Source of the DNA: DATJCV01 sp963707665
Lineage (GTDB): Bacteria; Pseudomonadota; Gammaproteobacteria; Burkholderiales; Burkholderiaceae_D
Length of the DNA: 64,000 nt
Reading direction: 5' to 3'
NCBI GenBank assembly: GCA_963707665.1
Contig: CAVPQU010000011.1
Span: 186,001-250,000, forward strand
Position 1 is the first letter of the stretch, and every line of letters begins with the position of its first letter. Below the pieces are notes generated by a model. That model searched no databases and was not told where the DNA came from. It saw only the letters and a program-made list of their open reading frames with translations. Positions 17,621-27,126 of the stretch are shown in pieces. The translations under genes were made by a program, and so were the position numbers.

Positions 17621-18460
17621 TCAAGCCTCGCGCAGCAATTCGTTGATGCCGGTCTTGGCGCGGGTCTTGGCGTCGACGCGCTTGACGATCACCGCACAAT
17701 ACAGGCTGTACTTGCCGTCGGCCGAAGGCAAGTTGCCGGAGACTACCACCGAGCCGGCCGGAACGCGGCCATAGCTGACTTCGCCGGTGGCACGATCGTA
17801 AATTTTGGTCGATTGGCCGATGTAGACGCCCATCGAAATCACCGAGTTTTCCTCGACGATCACGCCTTCGACGATTTCCGAACGGGCGCCGATGAAGCAA
17901 TTGTCTTCGATGATGGTCGGATTGGCCTGCATCGGCTCCAGCACGCCGCCGATGCCGACCCCGCCCGACAGATGCACGTTCTTGCCGATCTGGGCACAGG
18001 AACCGACGGTGGCCCAGGCATCGACCATCGTGCCTTCATCGACGTAGGCGCCGATGTTGACGAAAGACGGCATCAATACCGCGTTCCTGCCGATGAAGCT
18101 GCCGCGCCGGGCCACCGCCGGCGGCACCACGCGGAAACCGCCGCGGGCAAAATCCTCGGCGCTATAGTTGGCGAACTTGGTCGGCACCTTGTCGTAGAAC
18201 TGCACCGCATTGATCCCATTCGCGCCGGCCGGCATGACGAAGTTATCTTCCAGGCGGAACGACAGCAGCACCGCCTTCTTGACCCACTGGTTGACGACCC
18301 AGGCGCCGCTGTCCTTCTGCGCCACGCGCAGCGAGCCATCGTCCAGGCGGGCAATGACGGCGGCGACCGCATCGCGCACTTCGGCCGGCGCCGAATTGGG
18401 GGAAAAGTCGGCACGGTTTTCCCATGCCTGGTCGATGATGCTTTGCAGTGGTTGAGTCAT
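17621..18460 (-). CDS. dapD: Tetrahydrodipicolinate N-succinyltransferase DapD
   Basis: DapD transfers succinyl from succinyl-CoA to tetrahydrodipicolinate. The 279-residue protein starts MTQPLQSIIDQAWENRADF. After an N-terminal helical domain it has the left-handed beta-helix hexapeptide repeats, seen in MPSFVNIGAYVDEGTMVDAW and GKNVHLSGGVGIGGVLEP, then EDNCFIGARSEIVEGVIVEE. The open frame extends upstream to 18562, but the family start is at 18458-18460, so the later start is used. No frameshift is seen. It is 53 bp downstream of dapC and 60 bp upstream of pilU on the minus strand. Confidence 0.95.
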   Translation of the reverse strand: MTQPLQSIIDQAWENRADFSPNSAPAEVRDAVAAVIARLDDGSLRVAQKDSGAWVVNQWVKKAVLLSFRLEDNFVMPAGANGINAVQFYDKVPTKFANYSAEDFARGGFRVVPPAVARRGSFIGRNAVLMPSFVNIGAYVDEGTMVDAWATVGSCAQIGKNVHLSGGVGIGGVLEPMQANPTIIEDNCFIGARSEIVEGVIVEENSVISMGVYIGQSTKIYDRATGEVSYGRVPAGSVVVSGNLPSADGKYSLYCAVIVKRVDAKTRAKTGINELLREA

Positions 18461-18513
18461 CTTGGGATTGCTTCGAGTGCGTGAGTGCGGCGGGAGGAAA
18501 TGGCCTAATGGCC

Positions 18514-19715
18514 TTACAGTTTTCTGGAAAATTCGACGATGCGCCGCGCCGCTTCCAGGCATTCATCCACTTCGGCCACCAGCGCCATGCGGATGCGGTT
18601 CTGACCAGGATTGATGCCGTGCGCCTCGCGCGCCAGATAGCTTCCCGGCAACACCGTCACATTATATTCGGCATGCAAACGGCGGGCGTATTCGGTATCG
18701 CTGATGGCGGCCAGCTTGTCGACCCTGGCCCACAGGTAGAAACCGGCGTCCGGCAACTGGACGTCCAGCACCTGCTGCAAGAGCGGCGTCACCTGGGCGA
18801 ATTTCGCCCGGTATTTCTCGCGGTTTTCCTGAACATGCGCCTCGTCGCTCCAGGCTGCGACCGAGGCCGCCTGGATTGCCGGGCTCATCGCGCTGCCGTG
18901 GTAGGTGCGGTACAGCAGGAATTTTTTCAGGATCGCGGCATCGCCGGCGACGAAGCCGGAGCGCATGCCGGGCACGTTGGAGCGCTTGGACAGACTGGAA
19001 AACGCGATCAGGCGCTGGTAGCCAAGGCCCAATCGATGCGCCGCCTGCAATGCGCCCAGCGGCGCTTCTTCCTGGAAATAAATTTCCGAATAGCACTCGT
19101 CGGCCGCGATCACGAAGCCGTAGCGCTCCGACAGCGCGAATAACTGCTTGCCAATCCTCGAGCGACAGCACGGCGCCGGTCGGATTGCCGGGCGAGCAGA
19201 TATACAGCAGGCGTACCCGGCGCCAGATCGCTTCCGGCACGCTGCTGAAGTCCGGCGCGAAATTGCGCGCCGGGTCGGAATTGACGAAATACGGCTGGGC
19301 GCCGGCCAGGTAGGCCGCGCCCTCGTAGATTTGATAGAACGGATTCGGGCAGATCACCAGCGCATCTTTTTCCGTCGGATCCAGCACCGCCTGCGCCAGC
19401 GCGAACAGGGCTTCGCGCGAGCCGTTGACCGGCAGGATTTGCGTCGCCGCATCCAGCGGCGGCAAATCGTAGCGCCGCTGCAGCCAGCCGGCGATCGCGC
19501 CGCGCAGCGCGTCGGAGCCGGCCGTGCTGGGGTAGCTGGCCAGGCCGTGCAGGTTGTCGGTCAGCGCTTCGCGGATAAAGCTTGGGGTCGGATGTTTCGG
19601 TTCGCCGATGCCGAGGCTGATGGCGCGATACGCCGGATTCGGCGTGGTGCCGGCCAGCAGCTGGCGCAGTTTTTCAAACGGATAGGGTTGCAGCTGGTGC
19701 GAGAAGTGGGTTCAC
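18514..19715 (-). CDS. dapC: Succinyldiaminopimelate transaminase DapC (frameshifted)
   Basis: DapC is a PLP-dependent class I aminotransferase that makes N-succinyl-LL-2,6-diaminopimelate from the DapD product. Seen in order: SLGIGEPKHPTPSFI, LPVNGSREALFALAQAV, the CPNPFYQIYEGAAYLAGA segment, LLYICSPGNPTGAVL, the Asp-Tyr region ADECYSEIYF, and FSSLSKRSNVPGMRSGF with the PLP-lysine. A GTG at 19713-19715 is the likely start (VNPLLA). Two extra bases, near 19697 and 19152, break the frame. The corrected length is about 400 residues. It is the first gene of the minus-strand dap operon. Confidence 0.9.
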
Positions 19716-19798
19716 GGTGGCAGGCGGAGCTGGAAAAGCCATCAAACATCGAAAAACAACTGGCGAAAGCGAGCCGGAAAAAGAAAAGCCGGGCCAAC

Positions 19799-19804
19799 AT
19801 TATA
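19799..19804 (-). promoter_or_regulatory. Possible -10 element of the dap operon
   Basis: On the minus strand TATAAT reads from 19804 to 19799, about 85 bp upstream of the dapC start. No convincing -35 hexamer lies 16-18 bp further upstream, so this is a weak call. Confidence 0.3.
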
Positions 19805-19868
19805 GCGATTCCAGCTGGTTCTAGAATGACAGAAACGTCTGGACCACGCCGCTCGGCGCCCCAAGCGC

Positions 19869-19883
19869 ACCTATAATAGGTGG
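19869..19883. promoter_or_regulatory. Perfect palindrome over a TATAAT, divergent dapC/MFS region
   Basis: CACCTATAATAGGTG is a perfect inverted repeat (seven-base arms around a single central base) that contains TATAAT at 19872-19877 on the plus strand. A repressor bound here would block a plus-strand promoter for the MFS transporter. The -35 region on the plus strand is poor (GC-rich). The palindrome runs directly into the GGGGTAT copy at 19882-19888. Confidence 0.45.
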
Positions 19884-19941
19884 GGTATAGGTGAAAGACA
19901 TCCGTTTTTTATGTGGAAATTAGCGTTCTGACATGGAGTAT
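19882..19941 (+). repeat. GGAGTAT intergenic repeat, locus 2 (pair, 53 bp spacing)
   Basis: GGGGTAT at 19882-19888 and GGAGTAT at 19935-19941, 53 bp start to start. GGAAATT begins 20 bp before the second heptamer, as at other loci. It lies between the divergent dapC and MFS genes. The rest of the 384-bp gap (19716-20099) holds no recognisable gene; a 48-codon reading frame at 19942-20088 is discussed in the findings. Confidence 0.6.
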
Positions 19942-20099
19942 ATGTTTCCGAAGATCATGTCGGGGTCGAGCCGCGTCATCCTGCACGGTTCAGAGCGGGT
20001 GGCATGCGGATTGTGCCGGGGTCGTACTTGGCTGTCCTTGTGTGATGCGGCCAAGCTGCCTACTATCCAGTCCCCTTGCCGCTGTTAACTATTGGACCG

Positions 20100-21512
20100 A
20101 TGAAGCCTGATCCCGCTGACGATTCCCCTGCCTCCTGGGCCGATCTACTTTCCCTGCGCAACGCGCTGCGCTCGCTGGCACTGACCGGCGGCATCGCCTT
20201 GCATGCCATCAACCTGTACATCGTGGCGACCGTGCTGCCGTCGGTGGTGGGCGACATCGGCGGCCTCGAATATTACGCATGGAATACCACCCTGTTCGTG
20301 GCGGCCTCCATCATCGGCTCGGTGCTGGCCACCCGGCTGATGGAGGTGGTGGGTCCGCGTAACGCCTATTTGCTGGCGTTGGCGCTGTTTTGCGTCGGCG
20401 CGATCGGCTGCGCGGCAGCGCCCGGCATGGGCTGGATGCTGGTCGGACGCACGGTGCAGGGCTTGGGTGGCGGCCTGCTGTTTGCGCTGGCGTATGCGCT
20501 GATCCGGATCATCTTCGAGGAACGGCTGTGGTCGCGCGTGATGGCGCTGGTGACGTCGGTCTGGGGCGGCGCGACCCTGATCGGGCCGGCCATCGGCGGC
20601 ATTTTTGCCCAGGGCGGCCATTGGCGCTGGGCGTTTTTGGCCGTGCTGCCGGTGGCAGCGGTGCTGGCGTTGATCGTGATCAGCCAGCTTGAGGGCAAAG
20701 CAACGGTGCCGGCGGCGCGCAACCGCATTCCGTTCGGCAAGATCACCTTGCTGGTGGCTTCGGTGCTGGTCATTTCGGTCGGCAGCCTGTCGTCGCAATT
20801 GGGCTGGAATATTGCCGGCGTCGTCGCTGCCTTGGGGATCAGCACGCTGATCGTGCGGCTCGATCGCCACGCGGCGGTGCGGCTGATGCCGACCGGCGCC
20901 TATTCCCTGTCCAGTCCGCTGGGTGCGATCTACCTGACGATGGCGCTGTTGATCATCGGCATCTCGACCGAAGTGTTCATTCCCTATTTCCTGCAGGTGA
21001 TCCATGGCCGCACGCCGCTGGTGGCCGGCTACATGGTGGCCGCGATGTCGCTGGGCTGGACCACGGCCGCGCTGTTCGGCTCGGCCCGCACCGGCGCCGC
21101 GGCCGACCGCCTGATCCGGGTCGGGCCGGCGATCGTGCTGGCGTGCCTGCTGGTCTTGCTGGTGATGACGCCGCAGATCGCCTGGCTGGCGGCCGATGCC
21201 GGTTTCGCCCTGTATTGCCTGGCGCTGGCCGGAGTCGGTTTCGGCATCGGCCTTGGCTGGCCGCATATGTCGATCCGGGTGTTCGGCGGGGCGCAGCCTG
21301 GCGAAGAAGCGCTGGCCGCTTCTGCCATCACGACCGTGCAGTTGTATGCGACGGCGATTGGCGCCGCCTTGGCCGGGGTGGTCGCCAATAGCGCTGGCAT
21401 CACGGAGCCGGGCGGTATGGCTGGCGCGCAACAGGCGGCGTTGTGGCTGTTTGGGGTGTTTGCGCTGGCGCCGGCGCTGGCGTTTTGGGTTGCGCGGCGG
21501 ATTGGGCGGTGA
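20100..21512 (+). CDS. MFS transporter, drug:H+ antiporter (EmrB/QacA)-like
   Basis: A 470-residue integral membrane protein with about 12-14 hydrophobic helices from residue 26 to the end. Early motifs include LYIVATVLPSVVGDIGG, with the conserved Asp after helix 1, and the motif C-like stretch VTSVWGGATLIGPAIGG in helix 5. GRTVQGLGGGLLFALAYALI resembles the motif B region. Such proteins export drugs or metabolites using the proton gradient; the substrate is unknown. The ATG at 20100 is preferred; an in-frame TTG at 20076 would add eight residues. The palindrome overlapping a TATAAT about 220 bp upstream suggests local repression, but no regulator gene is adjacent. Confidence 0.85.
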   Translation: MKPDPADDSPASWADLLSLRNALRSLALTGGIALHAINLYIVATVLPSVVGDIGGLEYYAWNTTLFVAASIIGSVLATRLMEVVGPRNAYLLALALFCVGAIGCAAAPGMGWMLVGRTVQGLGGGLLFALAYALIRIIFEERLWSRVMALVTSVWGGATLIGPAIGGIFAQGGHWRWAFLAVLPVAAVLALIVISQLEGKATVPAARNRIPFGKITLLVASVLVISVGSLSSQLGWNIAGVVAALGISTLIVRLDRHAAVRLMPTGAYSLSSPLGAIYLTMALLIIGISTEVFIPYFLQVIHGRTPLVAGYMVAAMSLGWTTAALFGSARTGAAADRLIRVGPAIVLACLLVLLVMTPQIAWLAADAGFALYCLALAGVGFGIGLGWPHMSIRVFGGAQPGEEALAASAITTVQLYATAIGAALAGVVANSAGITEPGGMAGAQQAALWLFGVFALAPALAFWVARRIGR

Positions 21513-21518
21513 GGGGGT

Positions 21519-21631
21519 GGAGTATTGCGACGACGCAGTATCGCCACCTTGAAATTATCGTATTCGATAGGGAGTATGGGCCATAGTCGCAATATTTTAT
21601 TGCGGGAATGATGCATTGGTATCGGGAGTAT
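21519..21631 (+). repeat. GGAGTAT intergenic repeat, locus 3 (three copies, 52 and 54 bp spacing)
   Basis: GGAGTAT at 21519-21525, 21571-21577 and 21625-21631, the only three-copy array here. It starts 7 bp after the MFS stop and lies in the 297-bp gap before smc. GAAATT begins 20 bp before the second heptamer, and GGAATG takes that position before the third. No gene is seen in the rest of the gap. Confidence 0.65.
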
Positions 21632-21809
21632 ATTGCTCGCTGCATGCCAAGTGGCGTCCCTTGAAGCGCTATAACAATGCGGTGCCCAGCCAGCCGGCAG
21701 CGTTGCCCACCGCCGTTTTGCGGCACCCGGAATGTTATGATGAGCACCTTTCGCGAGGCGGCCGGCACGGTCTCTCGCCGCAACGCCAAGTCAATGAAAG
21801 TCAACCCAC

Positions 21810-24800
21810 GTGCGTCTAACTTCCATCAAACTGTCGGGATTCAAGTCTTTCGTCGATCCCACCAATTTCCAGGTGCCGGGCCAGCTGGTCGGCGTGGTCG
21901 GGCCGAACGGCTGCGGCAAGTCCAACATCATCGACGCCGTGCGCTGGGTGCTGGGCGAATCGCAAGGCGTCCGAGCTGCGCGGCGAGTCGATGCAGGACG
22001 TGATCTTCAACGGCTCGACCCACCGCAAGCCGGCGGGCCGCGCCTCGGTCGAACTGGTGTTCGACAACGGCGACGGCAAGGCCGCCGGCCAGTGGAGCCA
22101 GTACGCCGAGATCGCGGTCAAGCGCACGCTGACGCGCGACGGCACCTCGACCTACTACATCAACAACCAGCCGGTGCGCCGGCGCGACATCCAGGACATC
22201 TTCCTCGGCACCGGCCTCGGTCCGCGCGCCTACGCGATCATCGGCCAGGGCATGATCTCGCGCATCATCGAGGCGCGCCCGGAAGAACTGCGCGTGTTCC
22301 TCGAGGAAGCGGCCGGCGTGTCGAAGTACAAGGAACGCCGCCGCGAAACCGAAAACCGGCTGCACGACACGCGCGAAAACCTGACGCGGGTCGAAGACAT
22401 CCTGCGCGAACTGAACGCCAACCTGGAAAAGCTGCGAGGCGCAGGCCGCGGTCGCGCAGAAGTTCCACGAGCTGCAGGCCGACCAGGAAGAAAAGCAGAA
22501 GCTGCTGTGGCTGTTGCGCAAGAACGAAGCGCAAGAGCCGAGCAGGAAAAGCATTTCCGCGAGATCGAAAAGGCGCAGATCGATCTGGAAGCGCAGACCG
22601 CGCAAGCTGCGCCACGTCGAAGCCGAGCTGGAGCACATGCGCCAGGCGCACTACGGCGCCGGCGACCGCATGCACCAGGCGCAGGGCCATCTGTACCAGA
22701 CCAATTCCGAAATCGGCAGCCTGGAAGCGCAGATCAAGTTCGTGATCGAATCGCGCAACCGGCTGCAGGCGCAGCTCACTTCGCTGACCGCGCAGCGCGA
22801 CCAGTGGCAGCGCCAGGGCAGCCAGCACCAGGACGACCTGGCGGAAGCCGAGTTGCAGCTGGAAGAGCACGCGGCGCGGGTCGAGCAGTCGCAGCAGACG
22901 GCGCAGCAGCAGCACGAACTGCTGCCGGCGCTGGAGCGGCCTGGCGCGAGGCGCAGCTGAAGAGCACCGAATCGCGCGCCGCGCATCATGCAGATGCAGC
23001 AGCAGATCGAGCTGGAATCGGCGCATCAGCGCAATGCCGCCAACATCCTGGCCAACCTGGCAGTGCGGCGCGAGCGGCTGGCGCAGGAAAAGAACGGCCT
23101 GAACCTGCCCGACAGCGCGCACCTCGCCAACCTGCGCACTGCAGCTGGAAGAAAAGCGCAGGCGCTGGAAGAAGCGCAGGATGCAGCTCGAAGATGCGCA
23201 GGAACAGCAGCCGCGGCTGGAGGAGGAGCGGCGCACGGCGCAAACGCAGCTGAATGCCGAAAGCGCCGCCAACGCGCAACTGGAAGCGCGCCTGGCCGCG
23301 CTGAAGCAGTTGCAGGAAAGCGTGCAGACCCAGGGCAAGGTCCAGCCGTGGCTGAAGAAGCACGAGCTGGGCGGGCTGCCGCGCCTGTGGCAGAAGCTGC
23401 ACATCGAAGCGGGCTGGGAAACCGCGCTGGAAGCGGTGCTGCGCGAGCGCACGTCGGCGCTGGAAGTGTCGAACCTCGACTGGGCCAAGGCCTTCTTCAG
23501 CGACGCGCCGCCGGCCAAGCTGGCGCTGTTTTCGCCGCATCGCGCCAGCCGGCTCGCCGATGCCGACGCGCCGGCCGGGCTTGCGGCCGTTCCTGACCCT
23601 GCTGCAACTCAACGATCCGGGCCTGCGCGCCGTGCTGCAGGACTGGCTGCACGACGTCTTCGTCGCCGACGACGTCAGCGCAGGCGTTCGCCGAGCGCGC
23701 GCAAGCTGCCGGCCGGCGGCTGCTTCGTCGACAAGGCGGGGCATGTGGTGACGCGAGTCCAGCGTGCGCTTCTACGCCGCCGATTCCGAGCAGGACGGCA
23801 TGCTGGCGCGCCAGCAGGAAATCGAGAACCTCGACAAGCAGCTGCGCGCGCAAGCAATGCTGGCCGACGAAGCGACGTCGCGCGCGGTGCGCGCCGAAGC
23901 GGCGCATGACGCAGGCGACGCAGCGCTGCCGGAGTTGCGTCAGCGCGCCGAACGCGCTGACGCAGCGCGTGCATGCGCTTGCAGATCGACGTGATGAAGC
24001 TGTCCGAGGTGCAGGAGCGCTTCAACCAGCGCAGCACGCAGATCGCGAGCGACCTGGCAGAAATCGCGCAGCACGAAAGCGAGCAGCAGCAGGTGCAAGG
24101 CGGAATCGGAAGCGAAGTTCGAGCAGCTCGACATGGAACTGGCCGAATTGCAGGCGCGCCACGAAGACGACCAGACTGATTATCTGGCCAAGGAACAGCA
24201 GCTGAACGATGCGCGCGGCCGCCTGCGCGAACTGGAGCGCGCGGCGCAGGAAGCCGAGTTCGCGGAGAAATCGCAACGCAGCAAGATCGACGAATTGAAG
24301 CGCAGCATCGCCACCGCGCAGGAGCAGGCGGCACAGCTGTTCGCCAACATGCAGCGGGCCACGGAACTGGAAAGCCTGGACGACCAGACCGCGCAGACCG
24401 GCCTGCAGGATGTGCTCGACAAGCGCAGCGAGCAGGAAGCGGGCGCTGGCCGATGCGCGCCACGAACTCGACCAGCTGACCGCAGAAGCTGCGCCAGCAC
24501 GACGAAAGCCGCCTGCAGGCCGAGCGCAGCCTGCAGCCGCAGCGCGACCGCATCATCGAATTGCAGTTGAAGGAACAGGCGGCGCGCCTGAATCGGGAGC
24601 AGTTCGTCGAGCAACTGCTGGAAGCGAGGCCGACGAAGCGGAGCTGGCAGGCCAAGCTGCACGCCGGACATGAAGCCGTCGTATCTGCAGGGCGAAGTGA
24701 CGCGCCTGACCAACGCGATCGCGGCGCTGGGCGCGGTCAACCTGGCGGCGCTCGACGAACTGGCGCAGGCGTCCGAGCGCAAGAACTTCCTCGATGCGCA

Positions 24801-25357
24801 AACCGCCGACCTGACCGACGCGATCAATACGCTGCGAAGACGCGATCCACAAGATCGACCAGGAAACGCGCGACGCTGCTGCAAGACACGTTCGACGAGG
24901 TGAATCGTGCACTTCGGCGAACTGTTCCCGATCCTGTTCGGCGGCGGCCAGGCGCAAGCTGATCATGACCGGCGACGAAATCCTCGACGCCGGCGTGCAG
25001 GTGATGGCGCAGCCGCCGGGCAAGAAGAATGCGACGATCCACCTGCTGTCGGGCGGCGAGAAGGCGCTGACCGCGACCGCGCTGGTGTTCTCGATGTTCC
25101 AGCTGAATCCGGCGCCGTTCTGTCTGCTCGACGAAGTGGACGCGCCGCTGGACGACGCCAACACCGAGCGCTTCTGCAACATGGTCAAGCGCATGTCGAC
25201 CAATACCCAGTTCCTGTTCATCTCGCACAACAAGATCGCGATGGAAATGGCGCAGCAACTGATCGGCGTGACGATGCAGGAGCAGGGCGTGTCGCGCATC
25301 GTCGCCGTCGACATGGAGTCGGCAGCAACGCTGACCGCCGATGAGCAGGCGGCGTAG
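21810..25357 (+). CDS. smc: Chromosome partition protein SMC (many frameshifts)
   Basis: SMC is the condensin ATPase that loops and compacts the chromosome with ScpA and ScpB. The GTG start at 21810 opens MRLTSIKLSGFKSFVDPTNF, followed by Walker A VVGPNGCGKSNIIDAVRWVL and the RPEELRVFLEEAAGVSKYKE segment. Long Gln/Glu/Ala-rich coiled coils flank a hinge region near 23330-23760. The C-terminal head has HLLSGGEKALTATALVFSMF and FCLLDEVDAPLDDANTERF. At least a dozen frame changes lie between about 21968 and 24940, mostly single extra bases. With them smoothed the length is about 1180 residues, normal for SMC. Since both ATPase halves are intact, I read the breaks as consensus errors. The order smc-zipA-ligA supports the call. 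Confidence 0.93.
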
Positions 25358-25367
25358 ACAATGCGGG

Positions 25368-25577
25368 TTAGTGGCGCTCCGAGCGCGCCAGCGCCGCCTG
25401 TTTCTGGTACCACGCGGCGTTCAGTTGTGCTTCATGCGCGCGCGCGATTTCGACGTCCGCGCAGATCAGGTAGTGGTCCTCGGCGCGCCGCCACCACCAG
25501 CGCCGGAGCGACCGCAGGGCAGGCTGAAAGGCAAGGGTGGCAAGCTCTTGCAAAGAACACTCTTCCACATTTCGCAT
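25368..25577 (-). CDS. Small conserved-looking protein of unknown function
   Basis: A 69-residue basic, Trp- and Arg-rich protein (MRNVEECSLQELATLAF, then SLRRWWWRRAEDHYL). A very strong ribosome site, GGAGGAATTC, stands directly before the ATG at 25577, which is the best evidence that it is a gene. It is convergent with smc, leaving 10 bp between stops, and divergent from zipA. I do not recognise the family, and no signal peptide or membrane helix is seen. Confidence 0.6.
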   Translation of the reverse strand: MRNVEECSLQELATLAFQPALRSLRRWWWRRAEDHYLICADVEIARAHEAQLNAAWYQKQAALARSERH

Positions 25578-26029
25578 GAATTCCTCCGTAGGCCATGATT
25601 GCTTTCGGGTGTCTGCCCGGATGGTTGGAATGGATGATTCGCCCCGCGCCAGCCTCGATCGAGGCCTGTTGCTCTGCGCTCGGGTACACTATGAATCGTT
25701 GGTGACCAGCCATATTGAGCGCAATCAATTTTGTGAATTTCCGTACCGAAAGCGGTATTCGAAACCCATGATGCGCGCTGTCAAAGCGTGCTGGCGTTGT
25801 CTTGACAACTTTATGGCGGAACACTACTCTAATCAGCTAGTCTTGCGCATGGCGGACGCCATCCTAGTCGCTTGCAGAGCCTGCATCGATACACTATGCG
25901 GAACCGTCAACTCCTTGGATTCCCCTAAATGACCAGATTTGATTCCCGGCCGCTCCTGCCAAGCCAGCGCGCCAGCCGTTGTGGCCACCCCTACCCAAAC
26001 TCCAGCTTTGCCATACAGGTGCGTTCAGC
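25578..26029. other. Intergenic region upstream of zipA, no gene seen
   Basis: This 452-bp stretch is less GC-rich than its surroundings. The only longer reading frame (to 25932) has atypical composition and no family character. It contains the promoter candidate below and a small perfect hairpin, ATGGCG-ga-CGCCAT, near 25850. Confidence 0.5.
25802..25830 (+). promoter_or_regulatory. Putative sigma-70 promoter for zipA-ligA
   Basis: A consensus -35 TTGACA at 25802-25807, a 17-bp spacer and TACTCT at 25825-25830. It would give a leader of about 190 nt before zipA, and it is the best promoter-like match in the gap. Confidence 0.45.
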
Positions 26030-27124
26030 ATGACCGATCTCCAGGCAAGCCTGCTTCTGATCGGCGGCGCCATCGTGGTTGGCGTCATTACCTACAACAA
26101 GTGGCAGGAGCACAAGGAGAAAAAAACCGTCGAGCGCGCATTTTCTTCGTCGCATGACGATGTGCTGATGACCTCCGGCTCCGGTTCCGATTATGAACCG
26201 GCGTCTGCCGCAAATGCCTTGTCGGCGCACATTGAGCCAACGCTGGATGCGGATATCGCACGAACCGACGACCACGCTTCCCCAATATCAGTCGATCCGC
26301 TGGAAAGCGACCAGGCAGAGCCGCCGGTACGCGAGCTGCCAGTTGATGAAATGCTGGATTGCATGATTCCGATCGCGCTGGAGAATCCGGTGCGCGGCGA
26401 AAAAATCCTGCCGGCGCTGCAGGACCTGCGCCATGTCGGCAACAAGCCAGTGCATTTTGTCGGCCTGGAGACAGCGCGCGGCTGGGAGCCGGTGACTAGC
26501 GGTGGCGTGTATTCCGAGTTGCAGGCAGGGGTCCAGATGGCCAATCGCAGCGGCGCCTTGAATGAACTCGAATATTCCGACGTGCTGATGCGCTTGCGTC
26601 GATTTGCCGATGGCCTGGGTGCCGAGCTGGATGTGCCAGACATGAGTCATGTGATGGCGGCGGCGCGAGCATTGCATCACTTCGTCGAGGAATACAGCGC
26701 GCAATTAAGCGTCAATGTGCGCTCGAATGGCGCCCCGTGGGCCTTGAATACCTTGCTGGCGGCGCTCGAACGGCAAGGCTTCGACCTGCGCCCGGAAGGC
26801 CGGCTGGTGATGCCGGATGGCGATGGCGGCATCCTGTTTTCGCTCTCCACCAACGTCACGTTGGCAGCGGAAACCACTTCCTGCCTGACGCTGCTGCTGG
26901 ACGTGCCCTGCGTGACGGCTGCGCGCGACGGTTACGGCGCGATGGTGGCCTGCGCCAAGTCGATGGCGGTGCGTTTGGACGGAAGCGTCATCGATGACAG
27001 CGGCCAGCCGCTACCGGATCAATCCCTGACCGAAATCGCCGGCCAGGTCGACGCGTTCTACCAGAACATGAAAAGCGCCGGCGTGCCAGCTGGTTCCGCT
27101 CGCGCGCTGCGCCTGTTCAGCTGA
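26030..27124 (+). CDS. zipA: Cell division protein ZipA
   Basis: ZipA anchors FtsZ to the inner membrane. The 364-residue protein has an N-terminal membrane helix (ASLLLIGGAIVVGVITYNKW, residues 5-24), a charged and Ser/Glu-rich linker to about residue 100, and a C-terminal FtsZ-binding domain, visible in HFVGLETARGWEPV, YSELQAGVQMANRSG and LTLLLDVPCV. ATG 26030 places the membrane helix directly at the N-terminus; the open frame begins upstream at 25979. It lies between smc and ligA, the expected place, and ends 2 bp before ligA. Confidence 0.92.
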   Translation: MTDLQASLLLIGGAIVVGVITYNKWQEHKEKKTVERAFSSSHDDVLMTSGSGSDYEPASAANALSAHIEPTLDADIARTDDHASPISVDPLESDQAEPPVRELPVDEMLDCMIPIALENPVRGEKILPALQDLRHVGNKPVHFVGLETARGWEPVTSGGVYSELQAGVQMANRSGALNELEYSDVLMRLRRFADGLGAELDVPDMSHVMAAARALHHFVEEYSAQLSVNVRSNGAPWALNTLLAALERQGFDLRPEGRLVMPDGDGGILFSLSTNVTLAAETTSCLTLLLDVPCVTAARDGYGAMVACAKSMAVRLDGSVIDDSGQPLPDQSLTEIAGQVDAFYQNMKSAGVPAGSARALRLFS

Positions 27125-27126
27125 CG

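Noticed and set aside
16079..18484. 801-codon plus-strand open frame opposite yffB, pilU and dapD
   Set aside because: It mirrors three recognised minus-strand genes and has His/Arg/Gln-rich composition typical of antisense translation.
21519..21631. Three evenly spaced repeats as a small CRISPR array
   Set aside because: The repeat is only seven bases, the intervals share sequence with other loci, and no cas genes are present.
21810..25357. Programmed frameshifting in smc
   Set aside because: A dozen or more shifts at unrelated positions without a slippery sequence cannot be programmed, and the same pattern occurs in other genes.
25537..25932. 131-codon plus-strand frame between smc and zipA
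   Set aside because: Atypical composition, no convincing ribosome site, and overlap with the better-supported minus-strand small gene.
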